From positions 62,001 through 126,000 of the forward strand of contig NZ_JAGPXN010000014.1 of the NCBI RefSeq assembly GCF_018070575.1: 64,000 nucleotides of DNA, given 5' to 3'. Position numbers and translations under genes: made by a program. Shown one piece after another: positions 40,781 to 49,523 of this stretch. Source of the DNA: Micromonospora sp. C31. GTDB lineage: Bacteria > Actinomycetota > Actinomycetes > Mycobacteriales > Micromonosporaceae. Every line of letters begins with the position of its first letter. The first letter of the stretch is position 1. The notes beneath the pieces were generated by a model. The model was given only the letters and a program-made list of their open reading frames with translations, was not told the DNA's origin and searched no databases.

Positions 40781-40954
40781 TCAGACCTCGAGAACCTGGC
40801 GGCCGTTGTAGGTGCCGCAGACGGAGCAGGCGGCGTGCGGCAGCTTCGCCGACTTGCACTGGGGGCAGGCCACGGTCGCGACCACGGTCGCCTTCCAGTT
40901 CGCCCGGCGGGCGCGGGTGTTGCTGCGCGACATCTTGCGCTTGGGGACGGCCAC
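40781..40954 (-). CDS. rpmF: 50S ribosomal protein L32
   Basis: This 57-residue gene encodes bL32: AVPKRKMSRSNTRARR, then a zinc ribbon CPQCKSAKLPHAACSVCG and YNGRQVLEV. Two CxxC motifs identify the zinc-binding form. The GTG start at 40954 is five bases after the stop of the DUF177 gene. L32 is commonly coupled to DUF177 and plsX. Confidence 0.95.
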   Translation of the reverse strand: MAVPKRKMSRSNTRARRANWKATVVATVACPQCKSAKLPHAACSVCGTYNGRQVLEV

Positions 40955-40959
40955 GGTTC

Positions 40960-41523
40960 CTACTCCTCTTTACGGTTCAGTTGCGACAGGCCCGCCCAAC
41001 GCGGGTCGATCTGCTCGTGACTGTGGTCGGCCGGCAGATCGTCCCAGTGCACCCCGCAGTCGGGGCACAGGCCTGGGCAGTCCTCCCGGCAGAGCGGGTT
41101 GGTCGGCAGTGTGAGTACCACCGCGTCCCGCAGCACCGGCTCCAGGTCGATCAGATCGCCCTGCATCCGGCCCACCTCGTCCTCGTCGGTCGTGGTGTCC
41201 GTGGTGCTGTTCTCGTACGCGTACAGCTCCTGGATCCGCACGGCCAGCGAGTCGTCGATCTCGCGTAGGCAGCGACCGCACTCGCCCCGGACGGGACCGC
41301 TGACGGTCCCCGAGACGAGCACGCCCTCGGACACCGACTCCAACCTCAGGTCGAGGTCGAGGTCCGCGCCCTCCGGCACGGCGATCATCTCGCCGCCGAG
41401 GTCCGCCGGTGCCGGCACCACCCGCTTGACCGTACGCAACACACCAGGCCGGCGCGGCAGCTCCCTCGTGTCGAGGACCAGCGGCGACCTGGGGTTGAGT
41501 GTCGAAGGCGTGTGTTTGGGCAT
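40960..41523 (-). CDS. DUF177 (YceD-like) protein
   Basis: The 187-residue product matches DUF177, which accompanies rpmF across bacteria and has been linked to 23S rRNA accumulation. Conserved elements are LDTRELPRRPG, the CGRCLREI cysteine pair, LDLEPVLRDAVVLTLP-like LIDLEPVLRDAVVL, and LCREDCPGLCPDCG, a likely metal site. The ATG at 41523 is used. It sits between sepIVA-like and rpmF genes, as in Mycobacterium. Confidence 0.9.
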   Translation of the reverse strand: MPKHTPSTLNPRSPLVLDTRELPRRPGVLRTVKRVVPAPADLGGEMIAVPEGADLDLDLRLESVSEGVLVSGTVSGPVRGECGRCLREIDDSLAVRIQELYAYENSTTDTTTDEDEVGRMQGDLIDLEPVLRDAVVLTLPTNPLCREDCPGLCPDCGVHWDDLPADHSHEQIDPRWAGLSQLNRKEE

Positions 41524-41632
41524 AGTCAGACTCCGGCCGGTGAGAGGCCGACAAAGGAGGTTACCTGGACGACCGCCGGACCGTCGAACCGGGGGCGACG
41601 CCCGCCCCGTCTGTCGGCTGGTGAGGTGCCGC

Positions 41633-42130
41633 TCAGAAGGGTAGCGGGCGTTCCGCCTCCTCCCCACCGAAGGTGCCGATCTCGCGCAGCGCGTGCATCT
41701 TGTCCCGGCCGCGCTCTATCGAGGCCAGCGCCCGGGTGAGGAACTGCTCGAAGTTGGCCAGCGCGGTGTCGACGTAGTCGTCGACCTCCTCGCGCAGGCG
41801 CTGCGCCTCGGCGCGGGCCTCCGCGATGATCCGCGCGCCCTCGTGCTCGGCGGAGACCGTGATCTCGTTCACCGAGACCAGCCGGGCGTGTTCCGCCTCA
41901 CCCTCGCTGATGATCCGGTCGGCCTCGCGCTTGCCGGCCTCCATGATCTTGTCCCGCTCCTCCAGCAGCGCGGCGGCCCGGCGCAGGTCGGCGGGGAGTT
42001 CGGCGCGCAGATCGTCGAGGACCGCGATGAACTCGCCCCGGTCGACCATGCAGTTGTTGCGCGACATCGGGACGGAGCGGGCCTGCTCCACCATGGCGAT
42101 CAGTTCGTCGATGCGATCGAGCGGGTCCAC
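41633..42130 (-). CDS. sepIVA: DivIVA-domain septation protein, SepIVA-like
   Basis: The 165-residue protein is mostly a charged coiled coil (RDKIMEAGKREADRIISEGE through REEVDDYVDTAL). Its N-terminus (LDRIDELIAMVEQARSVPMS) includes NNCMVDRGEFIAVLDDLR, shared with the mycobacterial septation factor SepIVA (Rv2927c). Gene order sepIVA-DUF177-rnc-mutM also matches Mycobacterium, apart from rpmF and plsX. It probably acts at the division site or membrane. The symbol rests on synteny and recollection. GTG 42130 is the start. Confidence 0.78.
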   Translation of the reverse strand: MDPLDRIDELIAMVEQARSVPMSRNNCMVDRGEFIAVLDDLRAELPADLRRAAALLEERDKIMEAGKREADRIISEGEAEHARLVSVNEITVSAEHEGARIIAEARAEAQRLREEVDDYVDTALANFEQFLTRALASIERGRDKMHALREIGTFGGEEAERPLPF

Positions 42131-42165
42131 CGGTACCTCACTCCTGTCGTTCGTCGGGCCGACCT

Positions 42166-42209
42166 ACATGATGCGGGCTACGGCCGGTTTCCCGCTCCAC
42201 ACATCATGT
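42166..42209. promoter_or_regulatory. Interrupted palindrome ahead of the sepIVA-like gene
   Basis: ACATGATG (42166-42173) and CATCATGT (42202-42209) are exact complements separated by 28 nt that also contain CGGG/CCCG. It lies 36-79 bp upstream of the GTG start and could be an operator or leader stem. The evidence is only the symmetry. Confidence 0.3.
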
Positions 42210-42315
42210 CGCGCCCCGACCACACCGCGCCGCTCCCCCCGGCCCGGCGCGTCGCGGTACGCCACGGCGCGATCCCCGCCGGCACGGGTCCGGCGGGGTG
42301 TGGTGACGCCGGCGG

Positions 42316-42804
42316 TCAGTCGCCCGGCGGCGGGACGAGGCGGGCGCTCAGTTCCTCGCGGACCCGGTCGGGCACGTGGGCGGAGATGTCGCCGCCCCAC
42401 TTCGCCACGTCCTTGATGAGGCTCGAGGAAAGGAACGAGTAGAGCGGGTTGGTCGGCATGAACAGGGTCTCGACGCCGGCCAGGCCGATGTTCATCTGCG
42501 CCATCTGCAACTCGTAGTCGAAGTCGCTGACCGCCCGCAGGCCCTTGATCAGCACGCTCGCCTGCTGCGCCCGGCAGAAGTCGACCAGCAGGCCGCGGAA
42601 CGACTCGACCCGGACGTTGTCGTAGGAGGCGGTCACCTCGCGGAGCATGTCGATCCGCTCCTCGACGGTGAACAGGCCGCTCTTCGACTGGTTGACCAGC
42701 ACGCCCACGATCACCTCGTCGAACAGCCGGCTCGCCCGGCCGACGATGTCGAGGTGCCCGTTGGTGACCGGATCGAACGAGCCGGGACACACCGCACGTC
42801 TCAT
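42316..42804 (-). CDS. coaD: Phosphopantetheine adenylyltransferase
   Basis: CoaD makes dephospho-CoA from phosphopantetheine and ATP. The 162-residue product has CPGSFDPVTNGHLDIVGRA (the TxGH nucleotidyl-transfer motif), IKGLRAVSDFDYELQMAQMN and the ISSS-like FLSSSLIKDVA. The ATG at 42804 overlaps the rsmD stop (ATGA). The rsmD-coaD pair is widely conserved. Confidence 0.96.
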   Translation of the reverse strand: MRRAVCPGSFDPVTNGHLDIVGRASRLFDEVIVGVLVNQSKSGLFTVEERIDMLREVTASYDNVRVESFRGLLVDFCRAQQASVLIKGLRAVSDFDYELQMAQMNIGLAGVETLFMPTNPLYSFLSSSLIKDVAKWGGDISAHVPDRVREELSARLVPPPGD

Positions 42805-43364
42805 GATCGGCGACCGTACCAAAGGGTCGTCTCGCCGTAGCGTCGGCTGCGCTCGCCGGTGACGCCCTCCACCCACCCGACCGGGCCGGTGCGGCTGGAC
42901 CGCTCCACCACCACCAGGGCGTCCGGGGCCAGCCAGCCACCGTCGGCCAGCGCGGCGAGCATCGCGGTGATCTCCGCGTCCGGCACCGCGTAGGGCGGAT
43001 CGGCGAAGACCACGTCGTACGGGTCGCCGCCCGGGCCGGCCGCCAGCACCGTGGCGACCCTGCCGGTGACCAGCCGGGCGGCCGGGCCGGCGCGCAGCGC
43101 CGCCACGTTCTCGCGGATCACCCGGGCGGCCCGGGGGTCGGACTCCACCAGCAGCACGTGCGCGGCCCCCCGGGAGAGGGCCTCCAGACCGACCGCGCCG
43201 GAGCCGGCGTAGAGGTCGGCGAAGCGGGCGCCGGCCAGGTCGACCTCGGCCTGCACTGCGCTGAACAGCGCCTCGCGGACCCGGTCCGAGGTGGGCCGGG
43301 TGCCCGCGCCGGGCGGCGCGGCGATCCGGCGCCCGCCGAGAGCGCCGGCCACGATCCGGGTCAC
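42801..43364 (-). CDS. rsmD: 16S rRNA (guanine966-N2)-methyltransferase
   Basis: The 187-residue protein has MTRIVAGALGGRRIAAP, the SAM-binding FADLYAGSGAVGLEALSRG and the catalytic DPPY (VVFADPPYAVPD). It methylates G966 of 16S rRNA. The GTG start at 43364 is used. It is divergent from the LPXTG protein gene. A promoter-like pair lies about 100 bp upstream. Confidence 0.94.
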   Translation of the reverse strand: MTRIVAGALGGRRIAAPPGAGTRPTSDRVREALFSAVQAEVDLAGARFADLYAGSGAVGLEALSRGAAHVLLVESDPRAARVIRENVAALRAGPAARLVTGRVATVLAAGPGGDPYDVVFADPPYAVPDAEITAMLAALADGGWLAPDALVVVERSSRTGPVGWVEGVTGERSRRYGETTLWYGRRS

Positions 43365-43459
43365 CGTCTCCTCCTGCTCATGGGCACGACGCTACGCGAC
43401 GCGCGGGCGGCCGGCGCCGACACGGTACGTGCCTCCGACCGACCCGGACGACCACCCTG

Positions 43460-43489
43460 CGTATATCGATGATCTCAAATTCATAACAA
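43460..43489 (-). promoter_or_regulatory. Putative promoter for rsmD-coaD
   Basis: On the minus strand TTGTTA (43484-43489) and TATACG (43460-43465) are separated by 18 bp. The surrounding 45 bp is the most AT-rich stretch of the neighbourhood. The same patch could also serve the divergent surface-protein gene. The rest of the 43365-43676 gap shows no gene. Confidence 0.45.
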
Positions 43490-43676
43490 CTTTCACGGTC
43501 TGCGCTGTGCGCTGTGCCGCGCGCGGTCGTCTCGCTAGGGTCTGCCGGTGCCGGCGGGCGACCCGCCGGTCCGACGGCACGAGGGGACGCCCGCATCGCC
43601 GCGCGCGCTCGGTGGAGCCGCCCGATCGCGTCTCCCGCGCCGCTCCTCCGACGCTTCTTCACACCCGGGAGTACGC

Positions 43677-44930
43677 GTGATCCGTCCCCCGCTGTCGCCG
43701 CGGCGACCGCTCACCGTGGCAGCCGCCGCCCTGGCCGGTCTCGTCACGGCGTTCGCGGTCTCGTCGCCGGCGATCGCCACCAACCCGTCGCCCTCGGCCT
43801 CGGCGAGCGCGACCACCTCCGCCCCCACCCCCCAGCCGACCCGGTCGTCCACCCCCCAGGAGCCGACCTGCGTCAGCGCGGCCGACGCGCGCTACACGCA
43901 CACGTTCGACGGGCCGAAGGGCGAGGCGTCGATCACGCTGACCAACGGCCCGCTCTGCGAGGGCGAGAAGCAGGACTTCGCCCTGGTGTCCTACGTGGCG
44001 CCGTCGGCGAAGTTCGCCGTGCCGCAGTACCTGTTCGACAAGTCGGTCAAGGCGTTCGCCCCGGTGCCGGACGGCGGGATCGGCACCGTCGCCAAGCTGG
44101 AGTTCAAGGTCGCCGTGCCGACCTGCTTCACGCAGGTCGACTTCGTCTTCGGCAGCGAGGTCATCGACCCGCTGGTCGAGGGCGGCAAGCGCTACGACAA
44201 CCGCAAGGTCGGCAGCCCGTCCGGCATCGGCGCCCGCTCCGAGGGCCCGGCCGCCTGGTACAACGGCGGCAAGGGCACCTGCGTGGCCGAGCCCGCCGTC
44301 GAGGTCACCTACGACTGCGCCGGCACCGCGCGGCTCACCCTGGTCAACCGGGGCAACGTGGCGGCGGTCTTCGCCGTCACCGGCAGCGGCGAGTTCGCCG
44401 AGAAGGTGACCGTGGCGGCCGGCAAGTTCGAGACCGTCGAGCTGACCGCCGCGCAGGCCAAGGAGATCGCCGTGGCCGCCGACGGCATGGACGCCTGGAA
44501 GGGCGGCTGGAAGCAGCCCGAGGACTGCCAGCAGCCGGAGGTCGGCGAGCCGGAGACCTCCTACGACGCCACCTGTGACGAGCTGAGCCTCACGGTGGCC
44601 AACCCGAAGGACGGCATCAGCCTCACCTCGACCTTCACTCCCAGCACCGGGGAGCCGAAGACCGTGACCTTCGCGCCGGGCAGCACGAAGACCGTGACGT
44701 TCCCCGCCGCCGAGGGCCTCAGCGTGGTCGTCACCGGTGACCTCGAGTCGGAGAAGCCGATCGCGTGGACCGCCCCCGAAGGCGGCTGCGACGACGGCGG
44801 CCAGGGCGGCGGCCTCCCGGTCACCGGCGCGGCGGCCGGCGGCATCGCCGCCGGCGCGGCGGCCCTGCTCGCCGTGGGCGCGGTGCTGTTCGTCGTCGCC
44901 CGCCGGCGTCGGGTGCGCTTCACCGCCTGA
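43677..44930 (+). CDS. LPXTG-type cell-wall anchored surface protein
   Basis: The 417-residue protein has a signal peptide (PLTVAAAALAGLVTAFAVSS to about residue 35) and a Ser/Thr/Pro-rich stretch. Beta-rich repeats follow, each introduced by paired cysteines (VTYDCAGTARLTLVN, SYDATCDELSLTVAN). It ends in LPVTG (about 380-384), a hydrophobic segment and RRRR. This is a complete sortase sorting signal. No sortase gene is in the window, so a housekeeping sortase elsewhere would be needed. The GTG at 43677 has a GGGAG site. Its binding role is unknown. Confidence 0.87.
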   Translation: MIRPPLSPRRPLTVAAAALAGLVTAFAVSSPAIATNPSPSASASATTSAPTPQPTRSSTPQEPTCVSAADARYTHTFDGPKGEASITLTNGPLCEGEKQDFALVSYVAPSAKFAVPQYLFDKSVKAFAPVPDGGIGTVAKLEFKVAVPTCFTQVDFVFGSEVIDPLVEGGKRYDNRKVGSPSGIGARSEGPAAWYNGGKGTCVAEPAVEVTYDCAGTARLTLVNRGNVAAVFAVTGSGEFAEKVTVAAGKFETVELTAAQAKEIAVAADGMDAWKGGWKQPEDCQQPEVGEPETSYDATCDELSLTVANPKDGISLTSTFTPSTGEPKTVTFAPGSTKTVTFPAAEGLSVVVTGDLESEKPIAWTAPEGGCDDGGQGGGLPVTGAAAGGIAAGAAALLAVGAVLFVVARRRRVRFTA

Positions 44931-44951
44931 GCCGAACCGGGCTGACCCTTC

Positions 44952-44985
44952 GAGGGCGCGTCGACCGTACGGTCGGCGCGCCCTC
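44952..44985. terminator. Bidirectional hairpin between the LPXTG gene and recG
   Basis: GAGGGCGCGTCGACCG and CGGTCGGCGCGCCCTC form a 16-bp stem with one mismatch around a TA loop. It lies between two convergent genes, 22 bp after the first stop and 34 bp before the second. There is no strong T-tract on either side. Confidence 0.7.
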
Positions 44986-45018
44986 ACCCCGTTTCCGGGG
45001 TGGCGGGGGCGGCCCGGG

Positions 45019-47220
45019 TCAGCCCTTCTCCAGGTATTCGGCGCGTTCCTCGTCGACCAGGGCGGCCACCGAGGCGGCCAGCGCCGGATGGCGGGCCAGC
45101 TCCGGGTCCTCCTCGACCAGGGCCATCGCCTCGGCCCGGGCGTCGCGGATCAGGTCGGCGTCACGCAGCAACGAGAGCAACCGCAGGTGCGAACGGCGCC
45201 CCGACTGGGTCGCGCCCAGCACGTCGCCCTCCCGGCGCTGCTCCAGATCCAGCTCGGCGAGCTTGAACCCGTCGGTGGTGGAGGCCACCGCGTCGAGCCG
45301 CTCCCGCGCGGGCGTGCCCTCCAGCGCCTCGCTGACCAGCAGGCAGAGCCCCGGGGCGGAACCCCGACCGACCCGGCCGCGCAGCTGGTGCAGCTGGGAG
45401 ACGCCGAACCGGTCGGCGTCGAGCACGATCATCACGGTCGCGTTCGGCACGTTGACGCCGACCTCGACCACGGTCGTGGCGACCAGCACGTCGAGGTCGC
45501 CGGCGGCGAAGGAGCGCATCACCGCGTCCTTCTCGTCGGTCGGCAGCCGGCCGTGCAGCACGCCGATACGCAGGCCGTGCAGCGGCCCCTCGGCGAGCAG
45601 CGGCGCCACCTCGGCGACCGCCATCGGCGGCCGACGCCCGTTGTCGTCCTCCGGGGGCGGCTCCTCCTCGCTCGCCGGGCCGTCGCCGATGCGGGGGCAG
45701 ACGACGTACGCCTGGTGGCCGGCGGCCACCTCCTCGCGCACCCGGCGCCAGGCCCGGTCCAGGAAGGCCGGTTTCTCGGCGGCCGGGACCACGTGCGAGG
45801 CGATCGGCGATCGGCCCTGCGGCAGTTGGGACAGGGTGGAGGTCTCCAGGTCGCCGTAGACGGTCATCGCCACCGTGCGCGGGATCGGGGTGGCCGTCAT
45901 CACCAGCACGTGCGGCGGCTGCTCGGCCTTGGCGCGCAGCGCGTCGCGCTGCTCGACGCCGAACCGGTGCTGCTCGTCGACCACCACCAGGCCCAGGTCG
46001 GCGAAGTCGACGCCCTCGTAGAGCAGGGCGTGGGTGCCGAGCACGATGCCGGCGGCGCCGCTGGCGACCTCCGCCAGCGCACGCCGGCGGGCCGCCGCGC
46101 CCAACGAGCCGGTGACCAGCTCGACCCTGGTGGCGTCGTCGGCCGCACCCAGCTCCCCGGCCCGCCCGAGCGGCCCCAGCAGGTCGAGGATGCCCCGGTG
46201 GTGCTGCGCGGCGAGCACCTCGGTCGGGGCCAGCAGCGCGGCCTGCCCGCCCGCGTCGACCACCTGGAGCATCGCGCGCAGCGCGACGACCGTCTTGCCG
46301 GAGCCGACCTCGCCCTGGAGCAGCCGGTGCATCGGGTGGGCCGTGGCCAGGTCCGCCGCGATCTCCACCCCCACGTCGCGCTGCCCGGGCGTCAGCTCGT
46401 AGGGCAGCCGGGCGTCGAAGGCGTCGAGCAGGCCGCCGGGCCTCGCCGGACGCGGCCGGGCCGGCCACGCGGCGGCCCGGTGCTTGCGCTGCACCAGGGT
46501 GAGCTGCACGGCGAACGCCTCGTCCCACTTGAGCCGGTGCCGGGCCCGGTAGAGCGCCTCCTTGCTGGACGGCCGGTGGATCTCGCGCAGCGCCGTGCCG
46601 ATGCCACCCAGGTTGCGGGTGGCCCGCAGGGTCACGGGCAGCGGATCCTCCGGCGGGGTGAAGGTGTCCAGCACCACCCGGACGCAGCGGGCGATCACCC
46701 AGGTGGGCACCGCCGCGGCGGCCGGGTAGACCGGGATCAGCGCGCCCGCGAACTCCTCGATCTCCTCGTTGGCCGCCGCCTCGCCGTCGCCGCCCTCGCC
46801 GAGCAGGACGTACTCCGGGCCGTTGAGCTGCCGCCTGCCGCGGAACTCGGTGACCTTGCCGGCGAAGAGCCCCCACCGGCCGGGACGCAGCTCGCGCTCG
46901 CGCCAGGCCTGGTTGCCGAAGAAGGTCAGGGTGAGGGTGCCGCCGGTGCCGTCGCCGACCGTCACCTCCAGCAGGTTGCCCCGGCGCTGGCGCATCGGGC
47001 GTACGGCGGTGCGCTGCACCTGGGCCAGCACGGTGACCTGCTCACCGACGTCGAGCGTACGGATGTCGGTGTGCTCGCCGCGCTCGTCGTAGCGGCGCGG
47101 GAAGTGGTAGATCAGGTCGCCGGCGGTGTGCAGGTCGAGGTGCCCGGCGAGGGCCTTCGCGGTCTTCTCCCCGACCAGCTTCCTCAGCGGCGTGTCCATC
47201 GTGGACTGCTCGGACGTCAT
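45019..47220 (-). CDS. recG: ATP-dependent DNA helicase RecG
   Basis: RecG remodels stalled replication forks. The 733-residue protein has an N-terminal wedge/OB domain (DLIYHFPRRYDERG) and a helicase core with GEVGSGKTVVAL (Walker A), DEQH-box VVDEQHRFGV, TATPIPRT, VLHGRL and QLRGRVGRG. A short acidic insert (GPASEEEPPPEDDNG) lies in the second helicase half. The ATG at 47220 overlaps the stop of the DhaL-family gene. A later in-frame ATG (MDTPLRKL) is an alternative start. Confidence 0.95.
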   Translation of the reverse strand: MTSEQSTMDTPLRKLVGEKTAKALAGHLDLHTAGDLIYHFPRRYDERGEHTDIRTLDVGEQVTVLAQVQRTAVRPMRQRRGNLLEVTVGDGTGGTLTLTFFGNQAWRERELRPGRWGLFAGKVTEFRGRRQLNGPEYVLLGEGGDGEAAANEEIEEFAGALIPVYPAAAAVPTWVIARCVRVVLDTFTPPEDPLPVTLRATRNLGGIGTALREIHRPSSKEALYRARHRLKWDEAFAVQLTLVQRKHRAAAWPARPRPARPGGLLDAFDARLPYELTPGQRDVGVEIAADLATAHPMHRLLQGEVGSGKTVVALRAMLQVVDAGGQAALLAPTEVLAAQHHRGILDLLGPLGRAGELGAADDATRVELVTGSLGAAARRRALAEVASGAAGIVLGTHALLYEGVDFADLGLVVVDEQHRFGVEQRDALRAKAEQPPHVLVMTATPIPRTVAMTVYGDLETSTLSQLPQGRSPIASHVVPAAEKPAFLDRAWRRVREEVAAGHQAYVVCPRIGDGPASEEEPPPEDDNGRRPPMAVAEVAPLLAEGPLHGLRIGVLHGRLPTDEKDAVMRSFAAGDLDVLVATTVVEVGVNVPNATVMIVLDADRFGVSQLHQLRGRVGRGSAPGLCLLVSEALEGTPARERLDAVASTTDGFKLAELDLEQRREGDVLGATQSGRRSHLRLLSLLRDADLIRDARAEAMALVEEDPELARHPALAASVAALVDEERAEYLEKG

Positions 47221-48833
47221 TCGACCCCCACCAGGAGCGGATAGTGCGGCTGCCCGCCCGGGTACGCCTGCACCTCGACGAACGGCCAGCGCCGCCCGAC
47301 GTGCTCGCGGACGGCGTCGGCCAGCCCGGCGGGGGCGTCCGCCCCGGCGAGCAGCGTCACCAGCTCGCCGCCGCCGCCGAGCATCCGGTCGACCACGGCG
47401 GCGCAGGTGTCGGTCAGATCGGACCCGATCAGGTGCACCTCCCCCTCGACCAGCGCCAGCACGTCGCCGGGGCGGCACGGGCCGGCGACGGTCAGCGCCT
47501 CGCGGCGGGCGTAGCAGACCTCGGCGTAGCGGCAGGCCCCGGCCGCCTCGGCCATCGCGATCACGTCGTCGGAGAAGCGCCGCCCCGGGTCGCGTACCGC
47601 CAGGGCGGCCAGTGCCTGCACCGGCGACCGGGTCGGCACCACGCTGACCTTGATGCCGAGCGTGTGCGCCTCCCGGGCGGCGGCGCTCGCCACCGCCTGC
47701 GTGTCGGGATCGTTGGGCAGCACCACCACGCGGGCCGCCCCCGTGGCGCGGATCGCCTCCACCAGTTCGCCGATCGACGGGTTGCCGGGCACCACCGCCG
47801 CGCCCTCGCCGGCGAACAGCCCGGCGATGCCCGCGCCCGCGGCCACCACCACGGCGGCCCGCCCGTCCGCGGCGACGGGGGGCGACACCGGTGCGGCCTG
47901 GTCGGCGAAGCGGGTCACCGAGATCCGGTGCGGCCGGCCCGCCACCACGCCCGCCTCGATCGCCGCGCCCACGTCGTTGACGTGCACGTGCACGTTCCAG
48001 GTGCCCGTACCGGCGTTCCCGTCGCCGACGACCACCAGCGAGTCGCCCAGGGCGGCCAGCTCGGCGCGCAGCCGGGCCACCTCCTCCGGCCCGGCGTCGA
48101 GCAGGTACTGCACCTCGTACGCGTACTCCTCGGAACCGGTCTCGCGGACGGCGGCGGCCGGCGCACGGACCGGGCGCGGCGCGGGCGCGGGCCGCTCGGG
48201 GCGCTCGCCGGTCACGACCTCGACCAGGGCGTCGAGCAGCAGGCACAGGCCCCGGCCGCCGGCGTCCACGACGCCCGCCCGGGCCAGCGCGGGGAGCTGC
48301 TCGGGGGTGCGCGCCAACGCGTGCGCCGCCCCGCCCGCCGCCGCCCGGGCGACCGCGCACAGGTCGGCGCTGTCGGCCCGCTCGGCGGCGTGCGCCGCCG
48401 CGGCGACGACGCTGAGCAGCGTGCCCTCGACCGGGCGGGCGACGGCGGCGTAGGCGGCGGCGGTGCCGTCGCGCAGGGCGGCGGCCAGCTCGCGCCCCCG
48501 CACGGCGGGCACGGCGGCCACGGCGTCGGCGAAGCCACGCAGGATCTGCGACAGGATCACCCCCGAGTTGCCCCGCGCGCCCAGCAGCGCGCCCCGGGCC
48601 ATCAGGCGCAACGCGTGCCCGTGCGCGGTCGGCCCGTCCTCCGGGAGGGTGCCGAGGTCCATCGCGAGCGCCTGCTGGGCGGAGGTGAGGGTGAGCACCA
48701 TGTTGGTGCCGGTGTCGCCGTCGGGCACCGGGTAGACGTTGAGGTCGTCGATCTCGCCCTGGTGGCGCCTGAGCGCGACCAGCCCGCCTGCGCACCAACG
48801 GCGGACCGCGGCGGCGTCGAGGGTGTCCAGCAC
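47217..48833 (-). CDS. DAK2/DhaL and DegV-like protein (YloV/FakA family)
   Basis: The 538-residue protein begins LDTLDAAAVRRWCAGGL and has the DhaL nucleotide site (NVYPVPDGDTGTNM, GARGNSGVILSQILRG, VDAGGRG). An EDD/DegV-like C-terminal half follows (GNPSIGELVEAI, VLPNDPDTQ, RFSDDVIAMA). Gram-positive members next to recG act as fatty-acid kinase FakA with FakB partners; that role is likely but unproven here. GTG 48833 fits the family N-terminus. GTGs at 48857 and 48863 would add a few residues. It is coupled to recG by ATGA. Confidence 0.85.
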   Translation of the reverse strand: MLDTLDAAAVRRWCAGGLVALRRHQGEIDDLNVYPVPDGDTGTNMVLTLTSAQQALAMDLGTLPEDGPTAHGHALRLMARGALLGARGNSGVILSQILRGFADAVAAVPAVRGRELAAALRDGTAAAYAAVARPVEGTLLSVVAAAAHAAERADSADLCAVARAAAGGAAHALARTPEQLPALARAGVVDAGGRGLCLLLDALVEVVTGERPERPAPAPRPVRAPAAAVRETGSEEYAYEVQYLLDAGPEEVARLRAELAALGDSLVVVGDGNAGTGTWNVHVHVNDVGAAIEAGVVAGRPHRISVTRFADQAAPVSPPVAADGRAAVVVAAGAGIAGLFAGEGAAVVPGNPSIGELVEAIRATGAARVVVLPNDPDTQAVASAAAREAHTLGIKVSVVPTRSPVQALAALAVRDPGRRFSDDVIAMAEAAGACRYAEVCYARREALTVAGPCRPGDVLALVEGEVHLIGSDLTDTCAAVVDRMLGGGGELVTLLAGADAPAGLADAVREHVGRRWPFVEVQAYPGGQPHYPLLVGVE

Positions 48834-49032
48834 GGCCAGAAGCCTACTGGCGCGCACCGACACGCGCCGGGGTCGACGGGACTCCCGCGGCGTGTCCGGC
48901 CGTCCACCCACCGCGCGCGGCGACGCCGGGGACAGGCCGCCGGTCCGCCCGCGCGCGGCGCACGACGGGAGGGACGGTACGGTCGGACCGCCTCGCGCCC
49001 GAGGGCCGTCCCTGGCCGGCGGCCGGGGCCGG

Positions 49033-49071
49033 TTGGTCGGGCCCCGGTGCATCGGGTAACCTGGCCAGGTT
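49033..49071 (+). promoter_or_regulatory. rpmB promoter overlapping a perfect 14-bp palindrome
   Basis: TTGGTC (49033-49038) and TAACCT (49057-49062) are 18 bp apart. The palindrome AACCTGGCCAGGTT (49058-49071) covers the -10 box and the expected start point, a typical place for a repressor site. The gene begins at 49127 with an AGGAG site at 49116. Confidence 0.5.
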
Positions 49072-49126
49072 GCCCGGGCTGCGCCTGGCGGCGACCTCAT
49101 GAACGTATCAATCCCAGGAGTATCCC

Positions 49127-49318
49127 GTGGCTAGCGTGTGCGACGTCTGTGGCAAGGGACCGGGCTTCGGCCACAACGTGTCCCACTCGCACCGGCGGAC
49201 CAACCGCCGCTGGAACCCGAACATCCAGTCGGTGCGTACCCCGGCCGGTGGCGGCAACACCAAGAAGTTGAAGGTCTGCACCTCCTGCATCAAGGCTGGC
49301 AAGGTCACCCGCGCCTGA
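49127..49318 (+). CDS. rpmB: 50S ribosomal protein L28, zinc-ribbon form
   Basis: The 63-residue protein is bL28: ASVCDVCGKGPGFGHNVSHS, HRRTNRRWNPNIQSV and KVCTSCIKAGKVTRA. The two CxxC pairs mark the zinc-containing version; many actinobacteria also keep a zinc-free paralogue under Zur control elsewhere. The GTG at 49127 follows AGGAG. It is divergent from the DhaL-family gene and has a strong terminator. Confidence 0.97.
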   Translation: MASVCDVCGKGPGFGHNVSHSHRRTNRRWNPNIQSVRTPAGGGNTKKLKVCTSCIKAGKVTRA

Positions 49319-49350
49319 CGCGGTAGGCCCCACCCTCCGCACTCGCCATC

Positions 49351-49383
49351 GCCGGCGGGCCGTCACGGTCCGCCGGCTTTGTC
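49351..49383 (+). terminator. Rho-independent terminator after rpmB
   Basis: GCCGGCGG (49351-49358) pairs with CCGCCGGC (49370-49377), with further pairing inside to a TCA loop. TTTGT follows directly. It begins 32 bp after the rpmB stop. Confidence 0.75.
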
Positions 49384-49523
49384 GTGCCCGCCGGCCCGTT
49401 CCCGTGGTCCGCCGGCCCGTTCCCGTGGTTCTTCGCCGCCCGGCGACGGGTGCCCGGCGCCCGCGCGGCGCGTCCGGGCCCCCGGAGCCGGGAGCCGGCG
49501 ACGGGCCACCGGCAGGGGACGCC

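Noticed and set aside
42131..42315. Possible RNA gene between the sepIVA-like gene and coaD
   Set aside because: Only one interrupted palindrome is present; no tRNA cloverleaf or known RNA pattern could be built.
45161..46876. 571-codon minus-strand frame within recG
   Set aside because: Same strand but wrong frame relative to RecG, whose helicase motifs are intact in the other frame.
44737..47244. 835-codon plus-strand frame opposite recG
   Set aside because: It begins inside the LPXTG gene in the wrong frame and continues antisense to recG without motifs.
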